Source: Clostridia bacterium (GTDB lineage: Bacteria; Bacillota; Clostridia; Oscillospirales; Acutalibacteraceae). From it: a stretch of DNA of 64,000 nt. Positions 11,059-20,100 of this stretch are shown here, piece after piece; within the stretch, counting starts at the first letter, position 1, and each line of letters opens with the position of its first letter. The notes beneath the pieces are model-generated. The model searched no databases and had not been told where the DNA came from. It saw nothing but the letters and a program-made list of their open reading frames with translations. The DNA lies in assembly GCA_017396895.1 (NCBI GenBank), contig JAFQKN010000031.1:1-64000 (forward strand). Reading direction: 5' to 3'. Made by a program: the position numbers and the translations under genes.

Positions 11059-11096
11059 GTCGATTACGAAAGTAAACGCGGATAACCAATAGCACA

Positions 11097-11134
11097 AACA
11101 CCCCGGCTCCGAAAGGAGTCGGGGTGTTCTGTCT
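11097..11134 (+). terminator. Intrinsic terminator of the giant gene
   Basis: A 14-base-pair stem (11097-11110 with 11115-11128, one G-T pair) closes on a GAAA tetraloop and is followed by TCTGTCT. It starts 39 bases after the stop codon. Confidence 0.88.
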
Positions 11135-11169
11135 AATATAAATTGTTGCGGATGTTAACAATTGCTCTA

Positions 11170-11198
11170 TTGACATGAATAATAAGGATGTGTATAAT
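11170..11198 (+). promoter_or_regulatory. Consensus sigma-A promoter
   Basis: TTGACA (11170-11175), 17-base spacer, TATAAT (11193-11198), a perfect match to the housekeeping consensus. It lies 60 bases upstream of the GTG start of the broken GNAT/DUF3795 gene. Confidence 0.85.
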
Positions 11199-11258
11199 AA
11201 AAAAGAACAGAACAAATGTTCACAATGTATATTGCAATGAATTGAGAGGTGGGTATAT

Positions 11259-12158
11259 GTGAATCCGTACCGTCTGTGTCCGGAATATGATACGAAAAGG
11301 TTTTTTCTGCGTCTTGTCAGAACCGAAGATGCACAGGATTTGTTAAGGTGTTATTCCGATGCATCTGTGGTTGCACGCATGAACAGCGACGCTTGTACAA
11401 ATGATTTTTATTATACAAACATAGAGCAGATGCAACAAGCAATCAATTTTTGGTTGCAGGAATACAAATAATAACGGTATGTGCGTTTTTCGATAATTGA
11501 GCGATGCGGTGATCGGGCAATCGGAACTGTTGAAATATTTGGCGGGGTGTACGGTGTATTGCGCATTGATCTCTGCTCGGTATATGAAACAACGGATGTT
11601 TTGTGTGAGTTGGTTGCGTGCGCTGTTTGCAATTTCTATGATGATTTCAATATTTTGAATATGTGCGTGAAAATGATGCAAAATACGCCCGAACGAAACG
11701 CGGTTATGCAAGCATTCGGATTTGTTCCGAGTGAAGAATACCGAAGCGGAATGAATTATTGGTTGAGAAAACGCAAGGATCCGGTCGCTTTTTGCGGACT
11801 TGCTTGCAGTTTGTGTGAACACGATAAGAATTGTGTTGGGTGTCAGCAAGGCGGATGTGAGGCGCACGGGTGGTGTAAAAATTACATCTGCTGTCGTGAA
11901 CGCGGTCTGGATGGATGTTGGGAATGTTCAGACTTTCCGTGCAATGATTCCATGTTGGATAAACCACGCATCAGGGCTTTTGCATCTTTTGCAAAACAGT
12001 TCGGGGTGGAGGAGTTGACCGCCTGCATGATGCGAAATCGACTGAACGGAACCGTGTACCATAAAAACGGAAGTCTGGTCGGTGATTATGACAAGTGCAA
12101 AACACAAGCAGAGATATTTGCAATGCTCGGAAGTGACCATGCGCACAGGAACGGTTGA
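11259..12158 (+). pseudogene. GNAT acetyltransferase-DUF3795 fusion interrupted by two in-frame stops
   Basis: A GTG start behind GAGAGGTGGG opens a GNAT-like N-terminus of 70 residues ending FWLQEYK. Two consecutive TAA codons (11469-11474) follow. The same frame then resumes without a shift as RYVRFSIIERC and GTVEIFGG, the rest of the GNAT fold (PERNAVMQAFGF). It continues into a Cys-rich DUF3795-like domain with CGLACSLCEHDKNC and CWECSDFPC, probably metal-binding. Both pieces together make a normal-length two-domain protein, so the gene appears inactivated by substitutions. The downstream part could be translated alone from a GTG at 11481, but no good ribosome site is seen there. A perfect promoter is retained, so decay looks recent, or read-through occurs. 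Confidence 0.75.
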
Positions 12159-12183
12159 CATTACGGCCAAAAACAGGTATAAT
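12155..12183 (+). promoter_or_regulatory. Consensus sigma-A promoter for the methyltransferase gene
   Basis: TTGACA (12155-12160), 17 bases, TATAAT (12178-12183). The -35 box overlaps the TGA stop of the preceding gene. The leader holds a small hairpin (TCCGCA at 12201 with TGCGGA at 12222) just before the ribosome site AAAGGAG. Confidence 0.82.
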
Positions 12184-12243
12184 ATTACGCGATAAAAACC
12201 TCCGCATCGCTGTTCGTAAGGTGCGGACAAAAGGAGAAAAGCT

Positions 12244-13356
12244 ATGTTTCGTTTTTGTGTGCCCTGTCTTTTGGGGTTGGAGGGCTTGATTGCCGATGAA
12301 CTGCGCAATATCGGTGCGCTTGAGGTGAATGCCGAGAACGGCAGAGTGCTGTTTTCGGGGGATGCCAACATTCTTGCCAGAGCCAATATTTGTTGCCGTT
12401 ATGCCGAGCGCATACAGGTTTTGATCGGTCAGTTTGAGGCACATTCATTTGAAGATCTGTTTCAAGGAACCAAGGCCTTGCCGTGGGAAGATTGGATCGG
12501 CAAAAACGATGCGTTTCCCGTGAAGGGATATTCACTCAATTCCGATCTGTTCAGCGTCAGCGATTGCCAATCCATCATCAAAAAAGCAGTTGTGGAAAGG
12601 CTTAAACTGCGTTACAGAATTCCGTGGTTTGAGGAAACGGGCGCACTGTATCAGATTCAGTTTTCCATAATGAAAAACATCGTTTCTTTGCTTATCGATA
12701 CATCGGGCAGCGGTCTGCATAAACGCGGCTACCGTCCTGCCGCCAATGCCGCACCGCTGAAAGAAACCTTGGCGGCTTCACTGTGTAATATTTCAAGACT
12801 TCGCGAATATCACACCCTGTACGATCCCATGTGCGGATCGGGCACCATCCTTGTGGAGGGTGCATTGATGGCAAGAAATATAGCCCCCGGGCTTCACCGC
12901 CGCTTTACGGCCGAAAAATGGTCACAGGTGCCGCTTTCCGTGTGGCAGGAGGAAAGAGAACGAGCCAAAGCCGCCGAACGCTTGGATGTGCCTTTTGAAG
13001 CATTCGGATCGGATATTGACGAAGGAGCACTGCGCATTGCGCGTGAGAATGCATCCCGTGCAGGCGTAGCCGATTGTATTCATTTTGAAAAGCGCGATCT
13101 GCGTGATTTTGCGCCCGCAAGCGAACGCGGCACACTCATTTGCAATCCGCCCTACGGAGAACGCTTGCTGGATGCCGAAAATGCAAGAAAACTGTATGCG
13201 GATATGGGTAAACTCTTTGTGCCGAAAAGAGGATGGAGTTATACGGTCATTACAGCCGATGACGAATTTGAGCGTTGTTTCGGCAAAAAAGCCGACAAAC
13301 GCAGAAAACTATATAACGGTATGATCAAATGCCAGGTCTATATGTATTTTAAGTGA
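12244..13356 (+). CDS. THUMP-domain class I SAM-dependent RNA methyltransferase (RlmL/YpsC type)
   Basis: This 370-residue protein fits the family that makes N2-methylguanine in 23S rRNA (RlmL-like; YpsC in Bacillus). The N-terminal part resembles a ferredoxin-like/THUMP RNA-binding module (CLLGLEGLIADEL). The catalytic Rossmann part has motif I as DPMCGSGTILVEGALMA and the amino-methyltransferase motif NPPYGERL, which places the target on a base amino group. The ATG is preceded by AAAGGAG at good spacing. It has its own consensus promoter and stands alone between the broken GNAT gene and the rplS operon. The exact guanine target is not readable from sequence. Confidence 0.88.
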   Translation: MFRFCVPCLLGLEGLIADELRNIGALEVNAENGRVLFSGDANILARANICCRYAERIQVLIGQFEAHSFEDLFQGTKALPWEDWIGKNDAFPVKGYSLNSDLFSVSDCQSIIKKAVVERLKLRYRIPWFEETGALYQIQFSIMKNIVSLLIDTSGSGLHKRGYRPAANAAPLKETLAASLCNISRLREYHTLYDPMCGSGTILVEGALMARNIAPGLHRRFTAEKWSQVPLSVWQEERERAKAAERLDVPFEAFGSDIDEGALRIARENASRAGVADCIHFEKRDLRDFAPASERGTLICNPPYGERLLDAENARKLYADMGKLFVPKRGWSYTVITADDEFERCFGKKADKRRKLYNGMIKCQVYMYFK

Positions 13357-13416
13357 TATTGCACAAAAACAGAAAATCAAAAATGTAAATAATTTTCAAT
13401 AAATTTAAAAAAATAC

Positions 13417-13445
13417 TTGCATTTTTGGTTTGACTATGCTATTAT
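13417..13445 (+). promoter_or_regulatory. Promoter of the rplS operon
   Basis: TTGCAT (13417-13422), 17 bases, TATTAT (13440-13445), in a very A+T-rich stretch. Transcription would start near 13452. Confidence 0.65.
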
Positions 13446-13451
13446 ATTACA

Positions 13452-13558
13452 GCGTTCTGTGCATGGGAGTCCACCCATGGCGAGACGTACAATAAAGTAC
13501 AGAAACGGACGGTCCTCTGTCAATGAACATGAACGTCTGACAATGAAACGGAGGATAT
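13452..13558 (+). promoter_or_regulatory. Structured 5' leader of rplS, candidate L19 leader
   Basis: About 110 untranslated bases separate the promoter from the rplS ATG. The region contains a CATGGG/CCCATG hairpin (13462-13479 area), a GTAC/GTAC pair and GACGGTCC. Firmicutes L19 mRNAs often carry an autoregulatory leader bound by L19; position and length fit. I could not compare it with the Rfam model, so the identity is inferred. Confidence 0.42.
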
Positions 13559-13562
13559 TACA

Positions 13563-13907
13563 ATGGACGCACTTAAACTTGTCGCTCAGTCGAGCCTCAA
13601 AGCAGAACTTCCCGAAGTAGTCGTCGGTGACACGGTTCGTGTACACGTCAAGATTCGTGAAGGCAACAAAGAAAGAATTCAGGTGTTTGAAGGCACTGTT
13701 ATCGCTCGCAAGGGCAGCGGTGTTTCCGAAACTTTCACCGTACGCAGACTTTCCTACGGCGTAGGCGTGGAAAGAGTTTTCCCCATCCACAGCCCCAACG
13801 TTGCTAAGGTTGAGATCGTCAGACACGGTCGTGTCCGCAGAGCGAAGCTCTACTATCTGCGCGGCAGAGTCGGTAAGGCTGCTAAAGTTAAGGAACTCAT
13901 TAAGTAA
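13563..13907 (+). CDS. rplS: 50S ribosomal protein L19
   Basis: At 114 residues it has the normal length of bL19, which sits at the subunit interface of the 50S ribosome. Recognisable segments are [23 protein letters not shown], spread around residues 23-45, then [15 protein letters not shown] and the basic C-terminus [13 protein letters not shown]. The ribosome site GGAGG precedes the ATG. It is first in rplS-lepB-rbgA-rnhB, a Firmicutes order linking ribosome assembly and secretion genes. Codon use is strongly biased, as expected for an abundant protein. Confidence 0.97.
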   Translation: MDALKLVAQSSLKAELPEVVVGDTVRVHVKIREGNKERIQVFEGTVIARKGSGVSETFTVRRLSYGVGVERVFPIHSPNVAKVEIVRHGRVRRAKLYYLRGRVGKAAKVKELIK

Positions 13908-13921
13908 GTTTTTTGAAAAAG

Positions 13922-13944
13922 AAGGGGACAGTATGTCCCCTTTT
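13922..13944 (+). terminator. Hairpin after rplS, overlapping the lepB ribosome site and start
   Basis: AAGGGGACA (13922-13930) pairs with TGTCCCCTT (13934-13942) around a GTA loop and is followed by TTATT. It looks like a weak intrinsic terminator. Its left arm is also the best ribosome site for lepB, and its loop and right arm hold the lepB ATG. Confidence 0.6.
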
Positions 13945-14499
13945 ATTCATTTGAAAGCGGTGTTTTTATTGAAAAAAATCAATTCGTTGTTTTTTGAACT
14001 GGTCTCCGTTCTTGTGCCTGCCATTACGGTCATTGCACTGTTGTTCACATTCTGTTTCCGCTTGGTCGGTGTGTCGGGGGACTCCATGGACAATACCTTG
14101 CAAGATGGGGATTGGTTGCTTGTGATGCCCTACTACGGTGAACCCGATTACGGCGATATTATCATTTCAACGCAGGAAAACAGCCGCCATGAAAACATTG
14201 TCAAGCGCATTGTTGCCATGGAAGGGGATGTGGTGGACCGTGCAACAGACGGCACATTCTCCCGGAACGGAGAAGAACTGGATGAAACGGGTTATATCAT
14301 CAACGGTGACGTGGCCGGTAATCTTTTCGGCACGGCAAAATTCCCGCTGACCGTTCCCGAAAACTGTGTGTTTGTTCTGGGTGACAACCGCGGTATTTCG
14401 CTGGACAGCCGCTATGCCGACATCGGTTTTGTGCAGGAAGATTATTTGCTCGGTAAGGCCGTGTGCCGTGTCGGTTCCGATTGGAATATTTATCAATAA
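13933..14499 (+). CDS. lepB: Type I signal peptidase
   Basis: A membrane-anchored serine protease that removes signal peptides from exported proteins. It has one N-terminal transmembrane segment (about residues 23-41), the catalytic Ser51 in SGDSM, the general base Lys91 in HENIVKRI, and the conserved box GDNRGISLDSRY. At 188 residues it is a short Gram-positive type. I chose the ATG at 13933 because AAGGGG lies 5 bases upstream. In-frame GTG (13960) and TTG (13969) starts would remove only 9-12 residues before the membrane segment. It follows rplS by 25 bases and probably shares its transcript. Confidence 0.93.
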   Translation: MSPFIHLKAVFLLKKINSLFFELVSVLVPAITVIALLFTFCFRLVGVSGDSMDNTLQDGDWLLVMPYYGEPDYGDIIISTQENSRHENIVKRIVAMEGDVVDRATDGTFSRNGEELDETGYIINGDVAGNLFGTAKFPLTVPENCVFVLGDNRGISLDSRYADIGFVQEDYLLGKAVCRVGSDWNIYQ

Positions 14500-14508
14500 A
14501 ACCTTTTT

Positions 14509-14531
14509 TGCCGCGCAATGCGGCATTTTTT
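14509..14531 (+). terminator. Terminator-like hairpin between lepB and rbgA
   Basis: TGCCGC (14509-14514) pairs with GCGGCA (14520-14525) and is followed by TTTTTTG. It lies just before the rbgA ribosome site, so it may only attenuate transcription within the operon. Confidence 0.65.
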
Positions 14532-14551
14532 GTATAAAGGAGGTCTTTGCT

Positions 14552-15430
14552 TTGGCAGATTCTCAAAAACAGATCGTGCAGTGGTTTCCCGGACACATGG
14601 CGAAAACCCGCCGACTAATCACCGAAAGTCTGTCTTCCGTGGATGCGGTAACGGAATTGCTGGATGCGCGCATTCCGGAATCCAGCCGTAATCCCGAACT
14701 CGGTGAGATCATCGGACAAAAGCCGCGTATCGTTTTGCTCAATAAATGCGACCTTGCCGATGAACAGGCAACCGCGCAATGGATCGCACATTTCAAAAAA
14801 CAGGGAAGTGCCGCACTGGCTGTGGATTGCCGCAGCGGTAAAGGCTTGAACCAGTACCGCAACACCGTTCGTACGGTGCTTGCCGACCTTGTTAAACGCA
14901 ATGAGGAGCGCGGCATGGCAGGCAAGGCCCTGCGCATTATGGTCGTCGGTATTCCCAATACGGGAAAATCATCATTTATCAACCGTATGGCAGGCTCCGC
15001 AAAAGCAAAGGTGGAGGACAGAGCCGGTGTTACCCGACACAATCAGTGGTTTTTCATCGGCGGCGGCATTGAATTGCTTGATACACCCGGTGTTCTGTGG
15101 CCGAAATTCGACGATCCCGCCGTGGGAGACAAACTGGCATTCACAGGCGGCGTCAAAGACGTGGTATTGGATATTGAATCCCTTGCGGTGCGCCTTTGCT
15201 CCATTTTGATGAATGATTATCCCGACCGACTGCTTGAACGCTATAAGATCAAGGATTTTGCCGAATGTGAGCCGTGGCAGGTGCTCGAAATGATCGCTCG
15301 CAAGCGCGGTATGCTCATTTCGGGCGGAGAAGTGGACACCGAGCGCGCCGCAATCATGCTGTTGGATGAACTGCGTGCCGGCAGACTCGGAAAAATCACC
15401 TTTGAGCGTCCCGCAGGAGGTGCGTTATGA
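14552..15430 (+). CDS. rbgA: Ribosome biogenesis GTPase, circularly permuted
   Basis: RbgA (YlqF) drives late 50S assembly. At 292 residues it shows the permuted motif order: G4 (LLNKCDLAD) comes first, then G1 ([13 protein letters not shown]), then G3 (DTPGVLWPK). It starts with the family hallmark [11 protein letters not shown] chose the TTG at 14552 because a full AAAGGAGG sits 8 bases upstream. Its last four bases overlap the start of rnhB, indicating translational coupling. Confidence 0.95.
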   Translation: MADSQKQIVQWFPGHMAKTRRLITESLSSVDAVTELLDARIPESSRNPELGEIIGQKPRIVLLNKCDLADEQATAQWIAHFKKQGSAALAVDCRSGKGLNQYRNTVRTVLADLVKRNEERGMAGKALRIMVVGIPNTGKSSFINRMAGSAKAKVEDRAGVTRHNQWFFIGGGIELLDTPGVLWPKFDDPAVGDKLAFTGGVKDVVLDIESLAVRLCSILMNDYPDRLLERYKIKDFAECEPWQVLEMIARKRGMLISGGEVDTERAAIMLLDELRAGRLGKITFERPAGGAL

Positions 15431-16020
15431 CATACGAACTTGAAAATTTATTGCATGAAAAAGGCTATACCGCTGTGTGCGGTGTGGACGAGGCCGGCAG
15501 AGGCCCTCTGGCAGGGCCTGTGTTTGCGGCGGCGGTGATCCTGCCCGACGGATTGGAAGATCTCGGCATCAATGACAGCAAAAAACTCAGCGAAAAAAAA
15601 CGCGATGCGCTGTTTGATCTTATCTGTGAAAAGGCGATCGCTTTCTCCGTGGCAAGTGCGGACGAAAAGGAAATTGACGAACTGAACATCTTAAACGCCA
15701 CCTTTCTTGCCATGCGCAGAGCCGTGGAAGGCTTGCCCGTAAAGCCCGATTACGTGCTGGTGGACGGCAACCGCTGTCCGAACACGGGATTGCCCGAAGA
15801 AGCGGTGGTCAAAGGGGATGCCAAATCCATTTCCATTGCGGCGGCATCCATTCTCGCAAAGGTCAGCCGTGACCGTTGCCTTGCGGAACTTGACAAACTG
15901 TATCCCGAATATAAGTTTTTGCAACACAAGGGCTATCCCACGGCCTTGCATTACGAAATGATCCGTACCCACGGCATTTCGCCCGTTCACCGCAAGACAT
16001 TTTTAAAGAAAATGCATTGA
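15427..16020 (+). CDS. rnhB: Ribonuclease HII
   Basis: RNase HII cuts RNA in RNA/DNA hybrids, including single misincorporated ribonucleotides. The 197-residue protein has the catalytic DE pair in [14 protein letters not shown], the ILPDG and [11 protein letters not shown] signature, and later VDGN and [14 protein letters not shown] with further acidic ligands. The end [11 protein letters not shown] and HRKTF is typical. It overlaps rbgA by 4 bases (ATGA). Confidence 0.96.
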   Translation: MTYELENLLHEKGYTAVCGVDEAGRGPLAGPVFAAAVILPDGLEDLGINDSKKLSEKKRDALFDLICEKAIAFSVASADEKEIDELNILNATFLAMRRAVEGLPVKPDYVLVDGNRCPNTGLPEEAVVKGDAKSISIAAASILAKVSRDRCLAELDKLYPEYKFLQHKGYPTALHYEMIRTHGISPVHRKTFLKKMH

Positions 16021-16049
16021 TTATATGACATTGAAACAGGAAAATCAGT

Positions 16050-16658
16050 ATGATGACGATAACTTATCCCGTTAAAAACGGACTTTATATCAATATGACC
16101 AATCGCTGTCCTTGCGCTTGCACATTCTGCTTGCGGCAGAACGGTGACGGCGTTTATGGTTCGGATTCCTTATGGCTTGATCGTGAACCTACGGTTGCTC
16201 AAATCTGCGAAAGCATTGATGCATGGGATTTAACACAATTTAAGGAAGTGGTTTTTTGCGGTTACGGAGAACCTACGGAACGGTTGGACGATCTGTTGAA
16301 AGTAGCCGCTTACATAAAATCAAAGAGTGACATCAAGATCCGCATCAACACCAACGGCCTTGCCGATCTGATTTGCAACAGAGAGACGGCTTCATCGTTG
16401 CAAGGGCTGATCGATACGGTGTCCATCAGTTTGAATGCAACGAATAAGGAAGATTATCTGAAGACCGTACGGCCGAAATTCGGAATTGATTCTTACGATG
16501 CCATGTTGCGTTTTGCAAAGGACTGCACGAACTATGTTTCTGAGGTTATTATGACGATCGTGGATGTTGTAACAACGAAGGAAGAACAGGACAAATGTCG
16601 CAAAATTTGTGAATCCATCGGCGCAACGCTCCGTATTCGCCCTTACGAAAGCGAATAA
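16050..16658 (+). CDS. TatD-associated radical SAM protein
   Basis: A 202-residue radical SAM protein with the 4Fe-4S motif C-PCA-C-TF-C (CxxxCxxC) near residue 20 and a SAM-binding FCGYGEPTERLD loop. Length and sequence (GLYINMTNRCPC, VSISLNATNKEDY) fit the small family usually linked to TatD-family nucleases (TIGR04038). No tatD gene lies next to it here, so the usual partner is elsewhere or lost. The reaction is not known to me. It follows rnhB by 29 bases and is probably last in the rplS operon. Confidence 0.85.
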   Translation: MMTITYPVKNGLYINMTNRCPCACTFCLRQNGDGVYGSDSLWLDREPTVAQICESIDAWDLTQFKEVVFCGYGEPTERLDDLLKVAAYIKSKSDIKIRINTNGLADLICNRETASSLQGLIDTVSISLNATNKEDYLKTVRPKFGIDSYDAMLRFAKDCTNYVSEVIMTIVDVVTTKEEQDKCRKICESIGATLRIRPYESE

Positions 16659-16772
16659 CACCAACGCGGTAAGGATGGCTCAGCAGTTTTACGGTCTTGC
16701 ATGGTGAAATGATTCGCCCCCAAGGCAATTCACCTGTTTGCCGTATTCGATTTTTGGAAAAATGCACTAAAT

Positions 16773-16812
16773 AAGAGTGAGACTGCACGGAGCAATCTCA
16801 CTCTTTTGTTGT
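16773..16812. terminator. Bidirectional terminator between convergent genes
   Basis: AAGAGTGAGA plus TGC (16773-16785) pairs with GCA plus TCTCACTCTT (16791-16805), with one mismatch, and is followed by TTGTT. The right arm overlaps the 3' end of the XRE regulator on the minus strand. Confidence 0.75.
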
Positions 16813-17079
16813 TATGTCGGAAATAAGAAGTTGTATATGGGCAATGGTTTGATCTGATAAGCCTGTTACTTCTATATATTTCCGATCATCCAATGAGAGA
16901 AGATAATCGGTTGATACGTTGAACACTTTTGCAATCTTAACAAGCATTTCAATAGACGGCTGAATGTTATCGTTTTCCCAGTTTGATACACTTTGTTTGG
17001 TGACGCCTAATCGATCGGCAAGTTCTACCTGACTCATGGATCTGTTGAGTCGAAGGCTTTTGATGCGCTCATTTAACAT
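16798..17079 (-). CDS. XRE-family transcriptional regulator
   Basis: A 93-residue DNA-binding protein. Residues 1-60 form a Cro/CI-type helix-turn-helix (SQVELADRLGVTKQSVSNWE). The short C-terminal tail (TGLSDQTIAHIQLLISDI) may dimerise. It is transcribed away from the large dockerin protein gene. Two palindromes sharing TATTGT/ACAATA lie between them, so it probably represses itself and controls the secreted protein. The 17-bp palindromic sites fit a dimer. Codons are A+T-rich, like its neighbour and unlike the rplS operon. Confidence 0.88.
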   Translation of the reverse strand: MLNERIKSLRLNRSMSQVELADRLGVTKQSVSNWENDNIQPSIEMLVKIAKVFNVSTDYLLSLDDRKYIEVTGLSDQTIAHIQLLISDITTKE

Positions 17080-17100
17080 ATATATCCCCCAAGGATAAAG

Positions 17101-17136
17101 ATTACAATACTATTGTAATAATATTGTTGACAATAT
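17101..17136. promoter_or_regulatory. Two palindromic operators between the XRE gene and the dockerin gene
   Basis: ATTACAATA-C-TATTGTAAT (17101-17119) is a perfect 19-base palindrome. ATATTGT-TG-ACAATAT (17121-17136) is a second perfect one with the same ACAAT/ATTGT core. The second covers the -35 box of the plus-strand promoter, so binding there should block transcription of the dockerin gene. Confidence 0.72.
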
Positions 17137-17155
17137 AAAAATACTATGGTATATT
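17127..17155 (+). promoter_or_regulatory. Promoter of the CHAP/dockerin gene
   Basis: TTGACA (17127-17132), 17 bases, TATATT (17150-17155). The -35 box lies inside the second palindrome. Confidence 0.75.
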
Positions 17156-17195
17156 TATTTTGTACTGTTGTGGAGATTATTTTTGGAGGAATAAT

Positions 17196-20100
17196 ATGAA
17201 AAAGAAAATATTATCTGCATTGTTGGTAATCGTTATGTTTTTATGCTCAACGTCAATGAATGAAAATGCTCTTGATTTGTTTACTATAAAGGCAAGTGCA
17301 GCTTATGAAAACACGCATGCAAATACAGGAAATTATCGAAGCGACATAATCGGTATAGCCAAAACTCAAATAGGATATACAGAGGGTTCCAACAACGATA
17401 ATAAATATGGGGCATATTTTAATCATAATTATGTTGAATGGTGTGCGTATTTTGTTTCTTGGTGTGCAAGACAGGCTAATATTCCTACATCGGTTCTCAA
17501 AACATCTTCGCGTGCGGGACATGCAAGTAGTTGTTTTAATATTCCGGTTGTTAATCATACGGGATCATGTTATGAACAATCAGGTTGCGATACAAACTTG
17601 AATTATATTCCGCAGCCTGGTGATTTGTTTTTTACAAAAACCTGGAGTCACGTTGGTTTGGTATATTACGTTGAAGGAGATTATTTTTACACAATTGAAG
17701 GAAATTCAAACAATAGTGGAAGCAGTAATGGTGTTGGAGTTTTTTCACTTCGGAGAAAAATAAGTGACTATTATTTTGGTGTTCCAAATTATGGAGATAG
17801 TTCTCACATAATTGATCCCAACTACAGTAAAAACTACACCACATATCTCAAAAACCCGTCCGGAAAAACAACGGTATATTCAAGTTGCGGTGTTGTTGCA
17901 AGTGGGCACTATATTTCAGGTAATGATCCTGTTACAATTCATGAGGTTTATACGGACGGTTGCTGTAAGGTATCATATACAACCGACAGCGGGGCAACAA
18001 GGACTTATTATGCGAAAATATCAGATTTTACCCCTGAATACCGGTGCACAGGATACCGTATTGAATATGACTGTAATAAAGAGAATGGGAAGTTTTACGA
18101 TTCAAATACGTTTGATTTAACAATTACACCTCAGATAAACGGCAGGGATGCGTACGATGATGAGATAGTTTCAATCGTATTAAAGGTTAAGTGTCCGGAT
18201 GGCTCCGTAATAACAAACGACTACGGAAAGACAAAAACAAAAACGTTAGGTTTAAACGGAGGTGATCCGGGTACATATAAATTCTATGCTTATGTTGAGA
18301 CAAAGTACGGTTCATACACAGGTTCAGAATATGACCGTTGTGTTTCATTGACAATGTCAGGTACTTCTTTGTCAAGTTATTACTTTACAACCGATGATGT
18401 TTTATACAGACGAATCAGATTTGTAGGTCTTAACACATATTTAACCGAAGATACTGATGAAAATGCAGTTTCACGTAAACGAGAAAGTAATGACGCACAA
18501 ATTTGGAAACTGATTAAAAATTCAGACAACTCATATACCATTGTGTCCTTAGCAAGCGGAAAAGCTTTGGATGTTTATAGAGGTCTTTATTATAGGGGAA
18601 TCAATGTTTCAACCTATTCATTGCAATACAGCGACAATCAAAAATGGAAATTCTGCAAAAACGGTGATGAGCAATGGTTTTTGAGAGCACTCAGTTCCAA
18701 TTCGGCTGTATTGGATGTTGACGGAGGTTTCGGTGCTGACAATACAAATGTTGCACTGTGGCCATTTAACGGCGGGAATGCGCAAAAAATTGAGTTGGTT
18801 TATCCCTACATGATAACTTATAATGCCAACGGAGGAAGCGGTGCACCGTCAGCACAGTATAAGGATTACAATGCAAACATTACTCTCAGTTCTTCCAAAC
18901 CCACCCGAAGCGGTTATACATTCCTCGGTTGGTCAACAAACAGCAGTGCAACATCGGCAAGTTATTCTGTCGGTGCAAGTTATTCTTCCAATGCAGATCT
19001 GACACTCTATGCAGTTTGGCAGAATAATACATCTTCCATGGCTGTAAACTCTTCTAACAGTGCTTGGATCAGCACATGCGGAGAAATGAAGTATTATACA
19101 TTTACTCCCGCAACAAGCGGTAAATACGTTATTTACTCAACCGGGGGAGAGGACACAAAAGTTTATCTTTACAATTCCAATTGGACGGAATTGGACAGTG
19201 ATGACGATGATGGAGACAGCAGAAATTTTAGATTAGAATACAATTTGACCGCAGGCACAAAATACATCTTTGGTATAAAGTATTATAATTCCTCAAAAAC
19301 AGGAACGATCCCGTTTAAGTTCGGTAAAGTGTATACTGTTTCCTATAACGTGAACAATGGTTCAGGTGCTCCTGCTGCACAATGGAAAGATTACGGCAAT
19401 GTGATTACTTTAAGCAGTTCCGTTCCCACCCGAAACGGATATGTTTTCAAAGGTTGGGCAACAAGCAGTTCTGCGGCCGGTGCAACATATCAGCCCGGCG
19501 ACACCTACTCAGCAGAAGCGGATGTTACTCTTTATGCCGTATGGCACGCACACTCTTATTCATCAACTGTAACCAAGGCCGCAACCTGTACGGCTGCAGG
19601 GATAAGAACTTATATCTGTAACGGTTGTTCAAACAGTTATACGGAAACAATTTCTGCAACAGGTCACAAGTGGACAACGGCAACCTGCACAGTCCCCAAG
19701 ACCTGCACGGTCTGTGATGCTACGGACGGCAACGCACTCGGTCATACTCCCGGGTTAGCTGCAACCTGCACTACAGATCAGAGTTGCACTGTCTGCGGTG
19801 AAGTGTTGGCTGCAAAATGCGGTCATGATTATACATCAGTTGTCTCTACTCCCACCTGCACTGCCAAAGGTTACACAACATACACTTGCACCTGCGGCGA
19901 CAGCTATGTCGGAGATTATGTAAATGCAAAAGGACACAGTTATCGTGGGGTTATCACCACTGCACCCGATTGTACAACAAAAGGTGTCAAGACATTTACC
20001 TGTTCGGATTGCAAGGATACGTACACTGAAGATGTAACTGCACTCGGTCACAAAGAAACAATCATTCCGGCTGTCCCTGCAACCTGCATCGAAACAGGTA

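Noticed and set aside
4018..11097. Antisense reading frame of 2359 codons under the giant gene
   Set aside because: It follows from the strong codon bias of the sense gene, which avoids antisense stops. It has a Cys-, His- and Phe-rich composition unlike a real protein, and no ribosome site.
11469..11474. Alternative genetic code reading TAA as an amino acid
   Set aside because: TAA ends many intact genes here (rplS, recA neighbours, the aromatic leader), so the two stops in the GNAT gene are true stops.
11343..11867. Minus-strand frames in the GNAT/DUF3795 region
   Set aside because: They are shadows without ribosome sites or recognisable motifs; the plus strand holds clear homology.
16703..16734. 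Inverted repeat GGTGAA...TTCACC with short frame after the radical SAM gene
   Set aside because: Only six base pairs plus an inner GCC/GGC; it may be a remnant of a repeat element, but one copy cannot support that.
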